Positions 49,464-58,819 are shown, counted from the stretch's first letter. The stretch: 64,000 nt of DNA from Campylobacter sp. TTU_617 (GCF_016599045.1 NZ_JAENKV010000008.1:1-64000); one strand, 5' to 3'. Numbers and translations: made by a program. Notes: generated by a model from the letters alone, not told the origin.

Positions 49464-49472
49464 TGCTACAAT
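49464..49472 (+). promoter_or_regulatory. infA promoter (extended -10)
   Basis: TGCTACAAT, one mismatch from TGnTATAAT, about 30 bases before the infA start. Confidence 0.6.
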
Positions 49473-49502
49473 CATAATTTTGATTTTCGAAAGGAGAGTA
49501 TT

Positions 49503-49721
49503 TTGGCAAAAGATGATGTTATTGAAATTGATGGGAATGTAATTGAAGCTTTACCTAATGCAAATTTTAAAGTTGAACTTGATAATAAACACGTAATACT
49601 TTGTCATATCGCTGGAAAAATGCGTATGCATTATATAAGAATTATGCCAGGTGATAGAGTTAAAGTGGAACTTACTCCTTATAGTCTAGATAAAGGACGC
49701 ATCACTTTTAGATATAAATAA
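49503..49721 (+). CDS. infA: Translation initiation factor IF-1
   Basis: 72-residue OB-fold protein ([38 protein letters not shown]) that occupies the ribosomal A site during initiation. It starts with TTG, supported by GAAAGGAGA 6-10 bases upstream and by the family's fixed N-terminus. First gene of the ribosomal cluster; a 160-base structured gap separates it from rpmJ. Confidence 0.97.
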   Translation: MAKDDVIEIDGNVIEALPNANFKVELDNKHVILCHIAGKMRMHYIRIMPGDRVKVELTPYSLDKGRITFRYK

Positions 49722-49758
49722 CCTAAGCTATTTAAAAGTTATTTTTGGTTAGAATTAT

Positions 49759-49872
49759 AACTTTGCGAAGCTTTCAGCTATAGAAAGAAGTGTTTTCAAA
49801 GTCCCACTTATTTTGAAAACAGTTGGTTTTAAACCTAATATGCTTTCGCAAAGTTAAGTGGAATTTACTTAA
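49759..49872 (+). ncRNA. Candidate structured leader RNA upstream of rpmJ-rpsM-rpsK-rpsD-rpoA
   Basis: An 11-bp closing helix (49759-49769 with 49845-49855, AACTTTGCGAA / TTCGCAAAGTT) encloses three hairpins: 49771-49787 (5 bp), 49791-49821 (10 bp, loop GTCCCACTTAT) and 49825-49835 (4 bp). This gives a four-way junction. A further hairpin, 49854-49859 with 49867-49872, overlaps the closing helix by 2 bases and covers the first bases of rpmJ's AAGGAG. The shape suggests feedback control of the operon, perhaps by S4 (RpsD) as in the E. coli alpha operon, but with a different fold. Covariation has not been tested. Confidence 0.6.
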
Positions 49873-49881
49873 GGAGATGAT

Positions 49882-49995
49882 ATGAAGGTTAGACCCTCAG
49901 TCAAAAAAATATGTGACAAATGTAAAGTAGTTCGCCGTAAAGGTGTTGTCCGCATTATTTGCGAAAATCCAAAACATAAACAAAGACAAGGATAA
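49882..49995 (+). CDS. rpmJ: 50S ribosomal protein L36
   Basis: 37 residues ([20 protein letters not shown] ...). It has the zinc ligands of the C+ form (CDKC, then C in IICENPKH with the histidine). AAGGAGATG lies upstream and may be partly masked by the leader structure. It is followed 2 bases later by rpsM. Confidence 0.97.
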   Translation: MKVRPSVKKICDKCKVVRRKGVVRIICENPKHKQRQG

Positions 49996-49997
49996 AT

Positions 49998-50363
49998 ATG
50001 GCTCGTATTGCAGGTGTAGATTTACCAAAAAAAAAGAGAATTGAGTATGGATTAACTTATATCTATGGCATAGGGCTTTTTAGCTCAAGAAAAATTTTAG
50101 ATAAAACAGGCATCTCGTACGATAAAAGAGTACATGAGTTAAGTGAAGATGAAGCAGCAGCTATCCGTAAAGAGATCCAAGAAAATTATGTAGTTGAAGG
50201 GGATCTTAGAAAACAAGTTGCTATGGATATTAAAGCACTAATGGATTTAGGAAGTTTTAGAGGTCTTAGACACAGAAAAGGTTTGCCAGTTCGCGGACAA
50301 AAAACAAAAACAAATGCTAGAACGCGTAAAGGTAAAAGAAAAACTGTTGGTGCAAAATCATAA
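49998..50363 (+). CDS. rpsM: 30S ribosomal protein S13
   Basis: 121 residues: [20 protein letters not shown], the helix-hairpin-helix [14 protein letters not shown], and the basic tail [20 protein letters not shown]. It contacts the 50S subunit and the P-site tRNA from the 30S head. Confidence 0.98.
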   Translation: MARIAGVDLPKKKRIEYGLTYIYGIGLFSSRKILDKTGISYDKRVHELSEDEAAAIRKEIQENYVVEGDLRKQVAMDIKALMDLGSFRGLRHRKGLPVRGQKTKTNARTRKGKRKTVGAKS

Positions 50364-50372
50364 GGATTAAAA

Positions 50373-50765
50373 ATGGCAAAAAGAAAAGTTGTTAAGAAAA
50401 AAGTTGTTAAGAAAAATATAGCTAAAGGTATTGTATATATTAGTGCAACCTTTAATAATACTATGGTTACGGTAACAGATGAAATGGGAAATGCTATTGC
50501 TTGGAGTAGTGCTGGAGGACTTGGATTTAAAGGTTCTAAAAAATCAACTCCATATGCTGCACAACAAGCAGTTGAAGATGCATTAAATAAAGCAAAAGAA
50601 CACGGAATTAAAGAAGTAGGCATTAAGGTGCAAGGGCCAGGAAGCGGTAGAGAAACTGCTGTTAAAAGCGTCGGTGCTATGGAAGGAATTAAAGTAACAT
50701 TCTTTAAAGATATAACCCCATTAGCACATAATGGTTGTAGACCACCTAAACGTCGTCGTGTCTAA
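50373..50765 (+). CDS. rpsK: 30S ribosomal protein S11
   Basis: 130 residues with the S11 core [19 protein letters not shown] and [12 protein letters not shown], ending [12 protein letters not shown]. The N-terminus [12 protein letters not shown] is a lysine/valine repeat. It starts 9 bases after rpsM. Confidence 0.98.
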   Translation: MAKRKVVKKKVVKKNIAKGIVYISATFNNTMVTVTDEMGNAIAWSSAGGLGFKGSKKSTPYAAQQAVEDALNKAKEHGIKEVGIKVQGPGSGRETAVKSVGAMEGIKVTFFKDITPLAHNGCRPPKRRRV

Positions 50766-50792
50766 AAATAAAAGAATTTAGGAGAAATTATT

Positions 50793-51419
50793 ATGGCAAG
50801 ATATAGAGGACCAGTAGAAAAGCTAGAAAGACGTTTTGGTGTCAGCTTAGCATTAAAAGGGGAAAGAAGATTAGCAGGAAAAAGTGCTCTTGATAAACGT
50901 CCTTATGGGCCAGGACAACACGGAGCTAAAAAAGGTAAAATCAGTGAATATGGACTCCAACTAAGAGAAAAGCAAAAAGCTAAATTTATGTATGGAGTAA
51001 GTGAAAAACAATTTAGAAGATTGTTTAGCGAAGCAGCTAGACGTGATGGTAATACAGGGGTTTTACTTATCCAACTTCTAGAACAAAGACTTGATAATGT
51101 TGTTTATAGAATGGGTTTTGCAACTACACGTCGCTTTGCAAGACAACTTGTAACACACGGACATATTTTAGTTAATGGTAGAAGAGTAGATATACCAAGT
51201 TACCGCGTTGAAGCAGGAACTAAAATTGAAATTATTGAAAAAAGTAAAAATAATCCTCAAATTTCAAGATCATTAGAACTTACTTCTCAAACAGGTATAG
51301 TAGCTTGGGTTGATGTTGAAAAAGATAAGAGATTTGGAATTTTTACAAGAAATCCAGAGAGAGAAGAAGTCGTCATTCCTGTAGAGGAAAGATATATTGT
51401 CGAGCTTTACTCAAAATAA
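50793..51419 (+). CDS. rpsD: 30S ribosomal protein S4
   Basis: 208-residue primary 16S-binding protein and, in other bacteria, the translational regulator of its own operon. The S4 RNA-binding domain is at about residues 98-160 ([39 protein letters not shown]). No zinc cysteines at the N-terminus (C- form). The candidate leader at 49759-49872 may be its target; inference. Confidence 0.98.
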   Translation: MARYRGPVEKLERRFGVSLALKGERRLAGKSALDKRPYGPGQHGAKKGKISEYGLQLREKQKAKFMYGVSEKQFRRLFSEAARRDGNTGVLLIQLLEQRLDNVVYRMGFATTRRFARQLVTHGHILVNGRRVDIPSYRVEAGTKIEIIEKSKNNPQISRSLELTSQTGIVAWVDVEKDKRFGIFTRNPEREEVVIPVEERYIVELYSK

Positions 51420-51431
51420 TAAAGGCTGAAT

Positions 51432-52445
51432 ATGAGAAATATCACTACATCTGCTTATACGCCAACAGAATTTGCCATAGAAAACATTAGTGATAATATG
51501 GCTAAAATAAGTGCTTGGCCTTTTGAAATTGGCTATGGTATTACTCTGGCTCATCCTTTACGTCGCCTACTTTATACAAGTACTATAGGCTATGCTCCAA
51601 CAGCTATCCATATTGATGGAGTATCTCACGAATTTGATAGTATGCGTGGAATGCTTGAAGATGTTGCACTTTTTATTATCAATCTTAAAAAACTTCGTTT
51701 CAAGATTAAAGGTGAGTCTAACAAAGAAATAGTGGAATTTAGTTTTAATGGACCTAAAGAGATCTATGGAAAAGATTTAAACAATGATAAAGTAGAAGTT
51801 GTTAATAATGATGCTTATTTAGCAACTATTAACGAAGATGCAGAGCTTAAATTTACTCTTATTATAGAAAAGGGAATAGGCTATGTTCCAAGCGAAGAAA
51901 TTAAAGAACTCTTAGATGATCCTAAATTTATCGCTTTAGATGCCTTTTTTACACCAGTAAGAGAAGCTACTTATGATATAGAAAAAGTTTTATTTGAAGA
52001 TAATCCAGATTATGAAAAAATCGTTCTTACAATAAAAACAGATGGACAAATCACTCCTAATGAAGCTTTTCAAAATGCTTTAGAGGCTATGTATAAACAA
52101 TTATCAGTATTTGATAAAATCACTAATGTAAGAAATGTAATTAAAAGTCAAAATTCAAATAATGAGATAGAAAACACAAAATTATTACAAAATATTACAG
52201 AACTTAATTTAAGTGCTAGAAGTTATAATTGCCTTGAAAAAGCTGGGATAATATACATAGGAGAGCTTGCTTTAATGAGTGTTAATGAACTAGCTGGCTT
52301 GAAAAATCTTGGTAAAAAATCTTTAGATGAAATTAAAAGCATTATGGAAAATATAGGTTTTCCTGTAGGAACTTCAAATTTAAATGAAAACAAAGAAGCT
52401 CTTAAGAAAAAAATTAACGAATTAAAAGCACAAAATGAAGGATAA
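51432..52445 (+). CDS. rpoA: RNA polymerase alpha subunit
   Basis: 337 residues. The N-terminal assembly domain (about 1-230, with [20 protein letters not shown]) joins by a linker to the C-terminal DNA-binding domain ([34 protein letters not shown]). It starts 12 bases after rpsD and is followed by rplQ 3 bases later, the usual order. Confidence 0.98.
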   Translation: MRNITTSAYTPTEFAIENISDNMAKISAWPFEIGYGITLAHPLRRLLYTSTIGYAPTAIHIDGVSHEFDSMRGMLEDVALFIINLKKLRFKIKGESNKEIVEFSFNGPKEIYGKDLNNDKVEVVNNDAYLATINEDAELKFTLIIEKGIGYVPSEEIKELLDDPKFIALDAFFTPVREATYDIEKVLFEDNPDYEKIVLTIKTDGQITPNEAFQNALEAMYKQLSVFDKITNVRNVIKSQNSNNEIENTKLLQNITELNLSARSYNCLEKAGIIYIGELALMSVNELAGLKNLGKKSLDEIKSIMENIGFPVGTSNLNENKEALKKKINELKAQNEG

Positions 52446-52448
52446 AAA

Positions 52449-52802
52449 ATGAGACACAAACATGGATATAGAAAACTTGGTAGAACATCATCTCATCGTG
52501 CTGCTTTACTTAAGAATTTAACTATAGCTCTTGTAAATAATAATAAAATAGAAACAACTCTACCAAAAGCAAAAGAGCTTAGAGTTTATATAGAAAAATT
52601 AATTACACGTGCAAGAGTTGGAGATTTTAATGCTCATAGAGTTGTTTTTGCAAGCTTACAAGATAAATTTGCAACCAATAAATTAGTAACAGAAATTGCA
52701 CCTAAATTTAAAGATCGCAATGGTGGATATACTAGAATTATTAAAACTAGAATCCGTCGTGGCGATGCAGCTGAGATGGCTTTTATCGAATTCGTTGCTT
52801 AA
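52449..52802 (+). CDS. rplQ: 50S ribosomal protein L17
   Basis: 117 residues ([20 protein letters not shown] ... [20 protein letters not shown]). Last gene of the cluster; its stop codon lies within a strong terminator hairpin. Confidence 0.98.
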   Translation: MRHKHGYRKLGRTSSHRAALLKNLTIALVNNNKIETTLPKAKELRVYIEKLITRARVGDFNAHRVVFASLQDKFATNKLVTEIAPKFKDRNGGYTRIIKTRIRRGDAAEMAFIEFVA

Positions 52803-52823
52803 GCTTTAAGCTTAAGCTTTTTT
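52797..52823 (+). terminator. Rho-independent terminator of the ribosomal operon
   Basis: Nine-bp stem GCTTAAGCT / AGCTTAAGC with a TTA loop, followed by six T. The rplQ stop TAA (52800-52802) is part of the stem. Confidence 0.88.
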
Positions 52824-52944
52824 AAACAAATCTTTCTTTTTTAAAATCTCAAATTTAACTTCTTCTAAAAAATAATTTATATTATAAAATTATCAATTCT
52901 AAAACAGTTAATTTAAAAATATATAATTTATTTAAGTAAGAAAA

Positions 52945-52968
52945 AAGACCTTATAAAAATAAGGTCTT
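52945..52968 (-). terminator. Terminator of the cio oxidase operon
   Basis: Perfect 10-bp stem AAGACCTTAT / ATAAGGTCTT with an AAAA loop. The run of A on its left (52941-52946) is a T-tract on the minus strand, so it ends the cioA-cioB-cydX-like message. Confidence 0.85.
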
Positions 52969-53021
52969 AAGCAATATTTTGAAAAGATTCAATTACTATA
53001 TCGTTATATTTTCAAAATACT

Positions 53022-53126
53022 TTATAGTTTTTTATCTTTTTCTAAATGATTAATATTTAGCAAAATAAATTTATAAGATAAAAATATCACCAAAGGCCAA
53101 ATCAATAAAAATAACGCATGAAACAT
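53022..53126 (-). CDS. CydX-like small membrane subunit of the bd-type oxidase
   Basis: A 34-residue reading frame, MFHALFLLIWPLVIFLSYKF followed by a short charged tail NHLEKDKKL. It starts 11 bases after the cioB stop, with TAAGGAGA 6 bases before the ATG, and ends before the operon terminator. One membrane helix containing a tryptophan, a charged tail and this location all match CydX/CbdX small subunits that stabilise the haems of bd oxidases. Such genes are often missed because of their size. Sequence identity to known CydX is too short to judge by eye. Confidence 0.72.
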   Translation of the reverse strand: MFHALFLLIWPLVIFLSYKFILLNINHLEKDKKL

Positions 53127-53137
53127 AAATTTTCTCC

Positions 53138-54262
53138 TTAATAAATATGTTCGTTATTTGACATTTCTTCTTTTGTAATCTTAATCTTATCCATTGCATT
53201 CCAAGAATATATAATATAAGCCAAAACAAAAGGTATAAGCAAAGATACATAAGACATTACACTTAAAGTATAATAACTTGAACTTGCATTTTCTAAAGTT
53301 AAAGAACTTTGCAAATGGCTTATAGATGGATAAAAAGGACTATTTCCAAGCCCTAAGCTCAAAAATAAATTAAAAACAACCAAAACAACACCAATACCTA
53401 AAGTAAAAATGGCTTTAGTGCATTTTTTAATAGCTTGAAAAATTCCTGCAAGGACTAATAAAATTCCTAAAATAAAAAATATCAATATTAAAGGATGATT
53501 TAAAAAATTCAAAAGATAGATATAAGATTTTATAGAAACAACTTTTTGTTCATCTATAAAAAATCCATCTTTTAAAAAAATCCATATAATAAAAGCTATA
53601 AAAAATGGTAAAAATAAAAAAGTATTAATATAGATTTTACGCACACAACGCATTTTTATCTCATCATCTTTAATATTGTTCATAAAATAAGCTGCACCAA
53701 GTATTCTACTTAAAAAAACCAAAGCAAAACCAAGTAAATAATTTAAAGGGTTAAATAAAAGTTCCAAACCACGTAAAGGATGATCCCAAAAAACAAAATT
53801 ATATTCACTAAGTCTAAAATAAGAACCGCTAAAAAAACTACTTAATGCTATACCAATTAAAAATACTCCCAAAAATCCATTAATCTTTAAAAACAATTCA
53901 TAAGTTTTAGCACCATAAAGATTATTATCTTTTTTACGATACTCATAAGAAATAGCTTGGATAATAAAACAAAACAATATACTAAGCCAAGCCCAATAAG
54001 CACCCCCAAAGCTGGTGCTATAAAAAAGAGGAAAAGCAGCAAAAGCAGCTCCTCCAAACATAACCAAAGTTGTAAATCCTAACTCCCACTTTCTACCTAA
54101 AGAATTTATAAACATAGTTTTTTCAAGCTCATTTTTTGAAAGCTCATCAATTAAAGTTTGACCCCCTTGTATAAAAAACATAAATACTAAAAAACCACCA
54201 AGCAAACTAATAATAACCCACCAATAAATTTGCAAATGAGAAAGTTCTAAGCCAAAAAACAT
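53138..54262 (-). CDS. cioB: Cyanide-insensitive (bd-like) quinol oxidase subunit II
   Basis: 374-residue membrane protein with 8-9 segments of the CydB/CioB family; LQIYWWVIISLLGGFLVFMF at the start is typical. It forms the oxidase with CioA, passing electrons from menaquinol to oxygen. The C. jejuni enzyme has low oxygen affinity and no d-type haem. Its ATG overlaps the cioA stop by one base (TAATG). Confidence 0.92.
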   Translation of the reverse strand: MFFGLELSHLQIYWWVIISLLGGFLVFMFFIQGGQTLIDELSKNELEKTMFINSLGRKWELGFTTLVMFGGAAFAAFPLFYSTSFGGAYWAWLSILFCFIIQAISYEYRKKDNNLYGAKTYELFLKINGFLGVFLIGIALSSFFSGSYFRLSEYNFVFWDHPLRGLELLFNPLNYLLGFALVFLSRILGAAYFMNNIKDDEIKMRCVRKIYINTFLFLPFFIAFIIWIFLKDGFFIDEQKVVSIKSYIYLLNFLNHPLILIFFILGILLVLAGIFQAIKKCTKAIFTLGIGVVLVVFNLFLSLGLGNSPFYPSISHLQSSLTLENASSSYYTLSVMSYVSLLIPFVLAYIIYSWNAMDKIKITKEEMSNNEHIY

Positions 54263-55812
54263 TATTTAGCCTCCTTTGTATGATCTTGATGTGTATTAAA
54301 TCCTTTTTTAATTTGAGTAAGCATTATTTTAATTTCAGCAATCAAAAGTGCTGTAAAAAGAAAAGCAAATAACCAAAATGAAATTTGGACATTTAATTTT
54401 CCAAGATGAGTTGCGCCAATACTTACTGGCATAAGATCTTGTATAGCCCAAGGCTGTCTTCCTACTTCTGCTACTATCCACCCTGCTTCTGCTGCTATAT
54501 ATCCAAAAGGTATAGAAAAAACACAAATCCAAAGTATTTTTTTAAACTTTTCAATATCATTAGCCATACTCAAGTAAAGAGTGATGATAAAAAGCAAGAA
54601 AAAGAAAGTTCCAAGTCCTACCATAATGTGAAAACTATAAAAAGTTAAAGCAACAGGAGGAATAGCATCTTCAGGTTTTTCTAAATATCCATAACCAAAA
54701 TCTTTAAAATTTTGTTCAAATAAAATCTGACTTGAATGTTTTAAGTCGCTCATATTATTTTCTTTTGCAAATTTATAATCTTTTAAAGCTTTAAGTGCGA
54801 TCTTTCCTCTATCGATACGATTTTGCATAGGTTCTATATTTTTAGCTTCATTGCCATATATTAAATCCTCAATGCCAGGAACAAAACTATTAGGATCACG
54901 ATTGCCTAAAATAGATAAAGCATAAGGAATGCTAATATTAAACAAAAATACACTTTCATTATTATCAATATTTTTTCTAGGATTTAAAATTCCAAAAGCC
55001 ACAATGCCGGCTCTATGTTCTCCTTGATAAACTCCTTCCATAGCAGCAAGTTTCATCGGTTGAGTTTGCGTTACACGATAAGCACTTTCATCTCCACTAA
55101 AAAATAAAAAAATAGAACATATTAAACCAAAACTAGCTCCTACTACAAGACTTTTTTTAGCTTCTAATATATGTCTTTTTTTAAGTAAAAACCACGCTGA
55201 AATTCCCATAACAAAAAGTGCAGAAATTACATAACCACTTCCTATGGTATGTAAAAATTTTGAAATAGCAACCGGAGAAAAAGCCACTTCAAAAAAATTC
55301 TCCATTTCATTTCTTGCACTATCAAGATTAAACCTCATGCCTACTGGGTATTGCATCCAAGCATTAGCAACTAAAATCCAAAAAGCACTTAAATTACTTC
55401 CAATAGCTACACACCAAGTAGAAAAAAGATGAAATTTTTTTGAAACTTTATCCCATCCAAAAAACATAACAGCAAAAAAAGTAGCCTCTAGAAAAAATGC
55501 CATTAAACCTTCTATTGCTAAAGGAGCACCAAAAATATCACCTACAAACCAAGAGTAATTAGCCCAGTTTGTTCCAAATTCAAATTCCATAATAATACCA
55601 GTTGCTACACCAATGGCAAAATTTATAGCAAACAAGGAAAGCCAGAATTTTGTAATTTTTTTCCAAACTTCATTTCCTGTTTTAACATAAATACTTTCCA
55701 TTATTGCAATAATAAAAGAAAGTCCTAAAGTTAAAGGCACAAATAAAAAATGATAAAGTGCCGTTAAAGCAAATTGTGCTCTAGACCAATCAACACTACT
55801 TAGCTCACTCAT
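54262..55812 (-). CDS. cioA: Cyanide-insensitive (bd-like) quinol oxidase subunit I
   Basis: 516 residues from the ATG at 55812 (MSELSSVDWSRAQFALTALY); the frame reaches a TTG one codon earlier, but the ATG overlaps the upstream stop (TGATG) and has AAGGA. The haem ligand histidine in ALYHFLFVPLTLG, the later histidine in KFLHTIGSGY and the family motif GWIVAEVGRQPW are present. Q-loop is short, as in Cio-type enzymes. Confidence 0.93.
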   Translation of the reverse strand: MSELSSVDWSRAQFALTALYHFLFVPLTLGLSFIIAIMESIYVKTGNEVWKKITKFWLSLFAINFAIGVATGIIMEFEFGTNWANYSWFVGDIFGAPLAIEGLMAFFLEATFFAVMFFGWDKVSKKFHLFSTWCVAIGSNLSAFWILVANAWMQYPVGMRFNLDSARNEMENFFEVAFSPVAISKFLHTIGSGYVISALFVMGISAWFLLKKRHILEAKKSLVVGASFGLICSIFLFFSGDESAYRVTQTQPMKLAAMEGVYQGEHRAGIVAFGILNPRKNIDNNESVFLFNISIPYALSILGNRDPNSFVPGIEDLIYGNEAKNIEPMQNRIDRGKIALKALKDYKFAKENNMSDLKHSSQILFEQNFKDFGYGYLEKPEDAIPPVALTFYSFHIMVGLGTFFFLLFIITLYLSMANDIEKFKKILWICVFSIPFGYIAAEAGWIVAEVGRQPWAIQDLMPVSIGATHLGKLNVQISFWLFAFLFTALLIAEIKIMLTQIKKGFNTHQDHTKEAK

Positions 55813-56042
55813 CAATTTTCCTTTAATAAATTTTTAAATACAAAATCACTTTTTTCTTCAAAACTTTTAAAAATAGAATTAAAATTAACATCAAAAAGAA
55901 AAATTTTAAAAATAATGAAGATAATAAAAAGTTTAACGAAGATAATTTTCCACAAAGTTTTTCCAAGAGTCAAACTTTTAAATCCATCTTTATAAAAGCA
56001 AAAAATCTTGATTAAAATAGAATAGAAATATTTAAAAAACAT
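55812..56042 (-). CDS. DUF4492-type small membrane protein at the head of the cio operon
   Basis: 76 residues. The core KDGFKSLTLGKTLWKIIFVK (about residues 18-37) followed by a hydrophobic helix is the DUF4492 pattern, found upstream of cydA in Campylobacterota and Bacteroidetes. It overlaps cioA's ATG. The constant position suggests a role in assembly or stability of the oxidase, which is not demonstrated. The upstream region 56043-56180 contains no other gene. Confidence 0.8.
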   Translation of the reverse strand: MFFKYFYSILIKIFCFYKDGFKSLTLGKTLWKIIFVKLFIIFIIFKIFLFDVNFNSIFKSFEEKSDFVFKNLLKEN

Positions 56043-56180
56043 TTATACCTAATCATTAGTATTAAAAGGACTATTTTAGTATGTTTTGTTTTAAAAAATG
56101 ATAAAATATTTTAAATTAAAAATAAACTTTATTAAAAGTATTAAACAAAGAATTAAAGCAAATTGAAAATATCTAAGAAT

Positions 56181-56210
56181 AAAGATAATTATAAAATTAT
56201 AATTATCTTT
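56181..56210 (-). terminator. Terminator after tupA
   Basis: Thirteen-bp AT-rich stem AAAGATAATTATA / TATAATTATCTTT with an AAAT loop, 50 bases beyond the tupA stop and before the cio operon. Confidence 0.65.
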
Positions 56211-56259
56211 ATTTTCTAATCTAATTTGTAAATTCAAAATTTGAAATTTTTATAAAAAA

Positions 56260-57069
56260 TTATTCTTTTCTTGTTTTAGAATCAACTATAAATAAAGGCT
56301 TATTTAACAATTTAAAATCACTAATAAATTTAAGAGTTTTATCACTACTTATCCATTCAATAAATTTTTTCGCTTCTATATAATTGACATTTTTACAATG
56401 CTTTGGATTTACAGCTATAATAGAATAAAAATTCTTTAAACTATTATCTCCTTCATTAACTATAACTAAACTTGGATTATTTTTTTCATTTGCTTCATAT
56501 TTAATATAAGTGCCACGATCTGTTAAAATAACACCTTTTTTTTCTGCAGTTATCATAATAGAAGCTAACATTCCTTGACCACTTTGTTGATACCAAGCTT
56601 GTTTCTCAGGAACTTCGCCTGTTAAATTTTTCCAAAGACTTTTTTCTTTATTATCTGTACCTGATTTATCTCCCCTTGAAATAAAAGTTAATTTTTTATC
56701 TTTAATAAGCTCTAAACTTTCTTTTAAACTTTTATCTTTAAACAAAGGCGCTAAAGATTTATCAGCAATTAAAATAAAGTCATTATACATTAAAGGCGTT
56801 CTATCTACACCAAAACCTTTGGCAATAAATTCTTTTTCTACCTTTGGAGAATGAACAAAAACAACATCTGCATTACAATCTTCACCAAGTTTTAAAGCAG
56901 CACCTGTTCCAACAGCAACCCATTTAAGAGTATTTCCACTTTCTTTCTCATAAAGAGGCTTTAAAGCATCAAGTAAACCTGTATTATCTGTGCTTGTTGT
57001 TGTTGCCATTTTAAGCTCTATGGCATTAATGCTAAGTATAAATACACATAAAAAAAATAATTTTTTCAT
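56260..57069 (-). CDS. tupA: Tungstate-binding periplasmic protein
   Basis: 269 residues with a signal peptide (about 1-16), then MATTTSTDNTGLL: the TTTS motif that binds tungstate oxygen atoms in TupA. SRGDKSGTDNKE supplies the second half of the site. It is known in C. jejuni (Cj1540) to bind tungstate far better than molybdate. Divergent from tupBC over a 24-bp palindrome. Confidence 0.93.
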   Translation of the reverse strand: MKKLFFLCVFILSINAIELKMATTTSTDNTGLLDALKPLYEKESGNTLKWVAVGTGAALKLGEDCNADVVFVHSPKVEKEFIAKGFGVDRTPLMYNDFILIADKSLAPLFKDKSLKESLELIKDKKLTFISRGDKSGTDNKEKSLWKNLTGEVPEKQAWYQQSGQGMLASIMITAEKKGVILTDRGTYIKYEANEKNNPSLVIVNEGDNSLKNFYSIIAVNPKHCKNVNYIEAKKFIEWISSDKTLKFISDFKLLNKPLFIVDSKTRKE

Positions 57070-57103
57070 TAGAAATTTCCTTTATAAGTAAATAAATATT
57101 TTT

Positions 57104-57127
57104 ATCTTAGCATAATTATGCTAAGAT
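57104..57127. promoter_or_regulatory. Divergent tup promoters on a 24-bp palindromic operator
   Basis: ATCTTAGCATAA and TTATGCTAAGAT form a perfect palindrome without spacer. Each strand reads TGCTAAGAT (57119-57127 on plus, 57104-57112 on minus), an extended -10 box with one mismatch. So one symmetric element would carry the -10 regions of both tupA and tupBC and the repressor site. C. jejuni controls tup genes with a ModE-like repressor; that it binds here is inferred. Confidence 0.7.
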
Positions 57128-57151
57128 TTCTCAATATTAAAAAGGTTTTAT

Positions 57152-57838
57152 GTGGATTATATTTTAGAAGGTTTAAAACAAAGCATATTTTTACTTTTTA
57201 GTGGAGATAAAAGTATTTATTCTGCTATTTATACCACACTTTTAAGTTCTAGTGTTTCTATTATTTTAGCTCTTTTAATTGGATTTCCTTTAGGATTTGC
57301 TTTGGGATTTTTTAATTTTAAATTTAAACGTTTTATTAAACTTTTAATCAATACTAGCCTTTCTTTTCCAACCGTTGCTATAGGATTGATAATTTATGCT
57401 TTTATTTCTTATAAAGGTCCTTTAGGAAATCTAAATTTACTTTTTACAACAAAAGCTTTAATCTTAGGGCAATTTATTCTAGCTTTACCTATAATCATAG
57501 CACTTTTTTCAAATTTAATTGAAAATATGAATCCAAAACATTTTTTACTTATCAAATCTTTTCATTTAAGCTCTACAAAACTTATTTTAACCATTATTTA
57601 TGAGTTAAGATTTGCTTTAATTAGTGTTATTGCTCTAGCCTATGGACGCATTGTTGCTGAAGTTGGAGTTGCTATGATGGTTGGGGGAAATATAAAATAC
57701 GACACAAGAACAATTACAACTGCAATTTCTCTTGAAACAAGTAAAGGAGAATTTGCAAGAGGTATTGCACTAGCTTTAGTTCTTATTACTCTTTCATTTT
57801 TCTTAAATTTCATTATCCATAAACTAAAAAGAGACTAA
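57152..57838 (+). CDS. tupB: Tungstate ABC transporter permease
   Basis: 228 residues, six membrane segments, with EVGVAMMVGGNIKYDTRTIT, the TupB signature region including the ATPase contact. The start is GTG at 57152 (GTGGATTAT): the overlapping ATG at 57150 reads into a stop after five codons. AAAGG lies about 6 bases upstream. Confidence 0.9.
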   Translation: MDYILEGLKQSIFLLFSGDKSIYSAIYTTLLSSSVSIILALLIGFPLGFALGFFNFKFKRFIKLLINTSLSFPTVAIGLIIYAFISYKGPLGNLNLLFTTKALILGQFILALPIIIALFSNLIENMNPKHFLLIKSFHLSSTKLILTIIYELRFALISVIALAYGRIVAEVGVAMMVGGNIKYDTRTITTAISLETSKGEFARGIALALVLITLSFFLNFIIHKLKRD

Positions 57839-57839
57839 A

Positions 57840-58784
57840 ATGATAAATATAAAAGATCTTCAATTTTTTTATAAAGAAAAAATGATTTTAAATATTAACA
57901 ATCTTAGTCTTGATACAGAAAAAATAAGTATTTTAACTGGTATAAATGGAAGTGGAAAAAGCACACTTTTAAGAATACTTGCTTTTTTAGAAGGAGATTT
58001 CTCTAAAAATATTACTTATTTTGGTAAAAACAAACTTTCACTCAAAGAAAAAAGACAAATTTATTTATTGCTTCCTGATCCCATTCTTCTTAATCGTAAT
58101 GTAAAAGAAAATTTTTATTTTGCATTAAAAACTTATGATATAAAAGAAAATTGGGATGAAAGTATTCAAAAAGCTTTAAAATTATTAGATCTTGATAAAA
58201 ATTTATTAAAAAAAAATACTCACGAACTCTCTTCTGGACAAATTAGAAAAATATCTTTAGCTATAGCCTTAAGTATAAAAGCTAGATATTATCTTTTAGA
58301 TGAACCTAGTGCATTTTTAGATAAAAATACTTTATTTTTATTTAAAAAAGCTTTATTGCAATTTCAAGAAGAAAGAAAAAATGGTTTTCTTATAGTAAGT
58401 CACGATAAAAATTTTTTAGATGATTTGGCACAAACTAAATTTTATTTACACGATGGGAAAATTTTGGAATTTGAAAATATAAATATTTTTGATTTAGAAC
58501 AAAATATTATAGAATTTTCAAATCCTCTTTATTTTGAAACAAAAGCACAAAAAATAGCTATTAATCCTTATAAAATAAAACTAGGCAATCATTTAAAATT
58601 TCATATTAAAAAAGCAAAAATCATTGCTTTAAGAATAAAAAAAGAATTTATATTTATTAGAGTGAATTCTGGAAATAAAATTTTAGAATTTGCCTTAAAA
58701 AATGAAGAGTTTCAAAAACTCTCGCTAAAGCTCTATCAAGATATAGAACTAAGCTTTGATAAAGAAGCTATTTATTATATATAA
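57840..58784 (+). CDS. tupC: Tungstate ABC transporter ATPase
   Basis: 314 residues. ATPase domain with Walker A GINGSGKST (about 37-45), signature LSSGQIRK and Walker B YYLLDEPSA. A C-terminal extension of about 80 residues (from about 235) may be a regulatory oxyanion-sensing (TOBE-like) domain. Starts 1 base after tupB. Confidence 0.92.
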   Translation: MINIKDLQFFYKEKMILNINNLSLDTEKISILTGINGSGKSTLLRILAFLEGDFSKNITYFGKNKLSLKEKRQIYLLLPDPILLNRNVKENFYFALKTYDIKENWDESIQKALKLLDLDKNLLKKNTHELSSGQIRKISLAIALSIKARYYLLDEPSAFLDKNTLFLFKKALLQFQEERKNGFLIVSHDKNFLDDLAQTKFYLHDGKILEFENINIFDLEQNIIEFSNPLYFETKAQKIAINPYKIKLGNHLKFHIKKAKIIALRIKKEFIFIRVNSGNKILEFALKNEEFQKLSLKLYQDIELSFDKEAIYYI

Positions 58785-58819
58785 ATAAAAAGACTTTTTT
58801 ACTCTTTTTAAATAATTTA

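Noticed and set aside
50186-50623. Minus-strand frame of 145 codons across rpsM and rpsK
   Set aside because: Antisense to highly conserved ribosomal protein genes; it comes from their codon bias.
54335-54648. Several short frames on both strands inside cioA
   Set aside because: Wrong-frame readings of cioA; no starts with ribosome sites.
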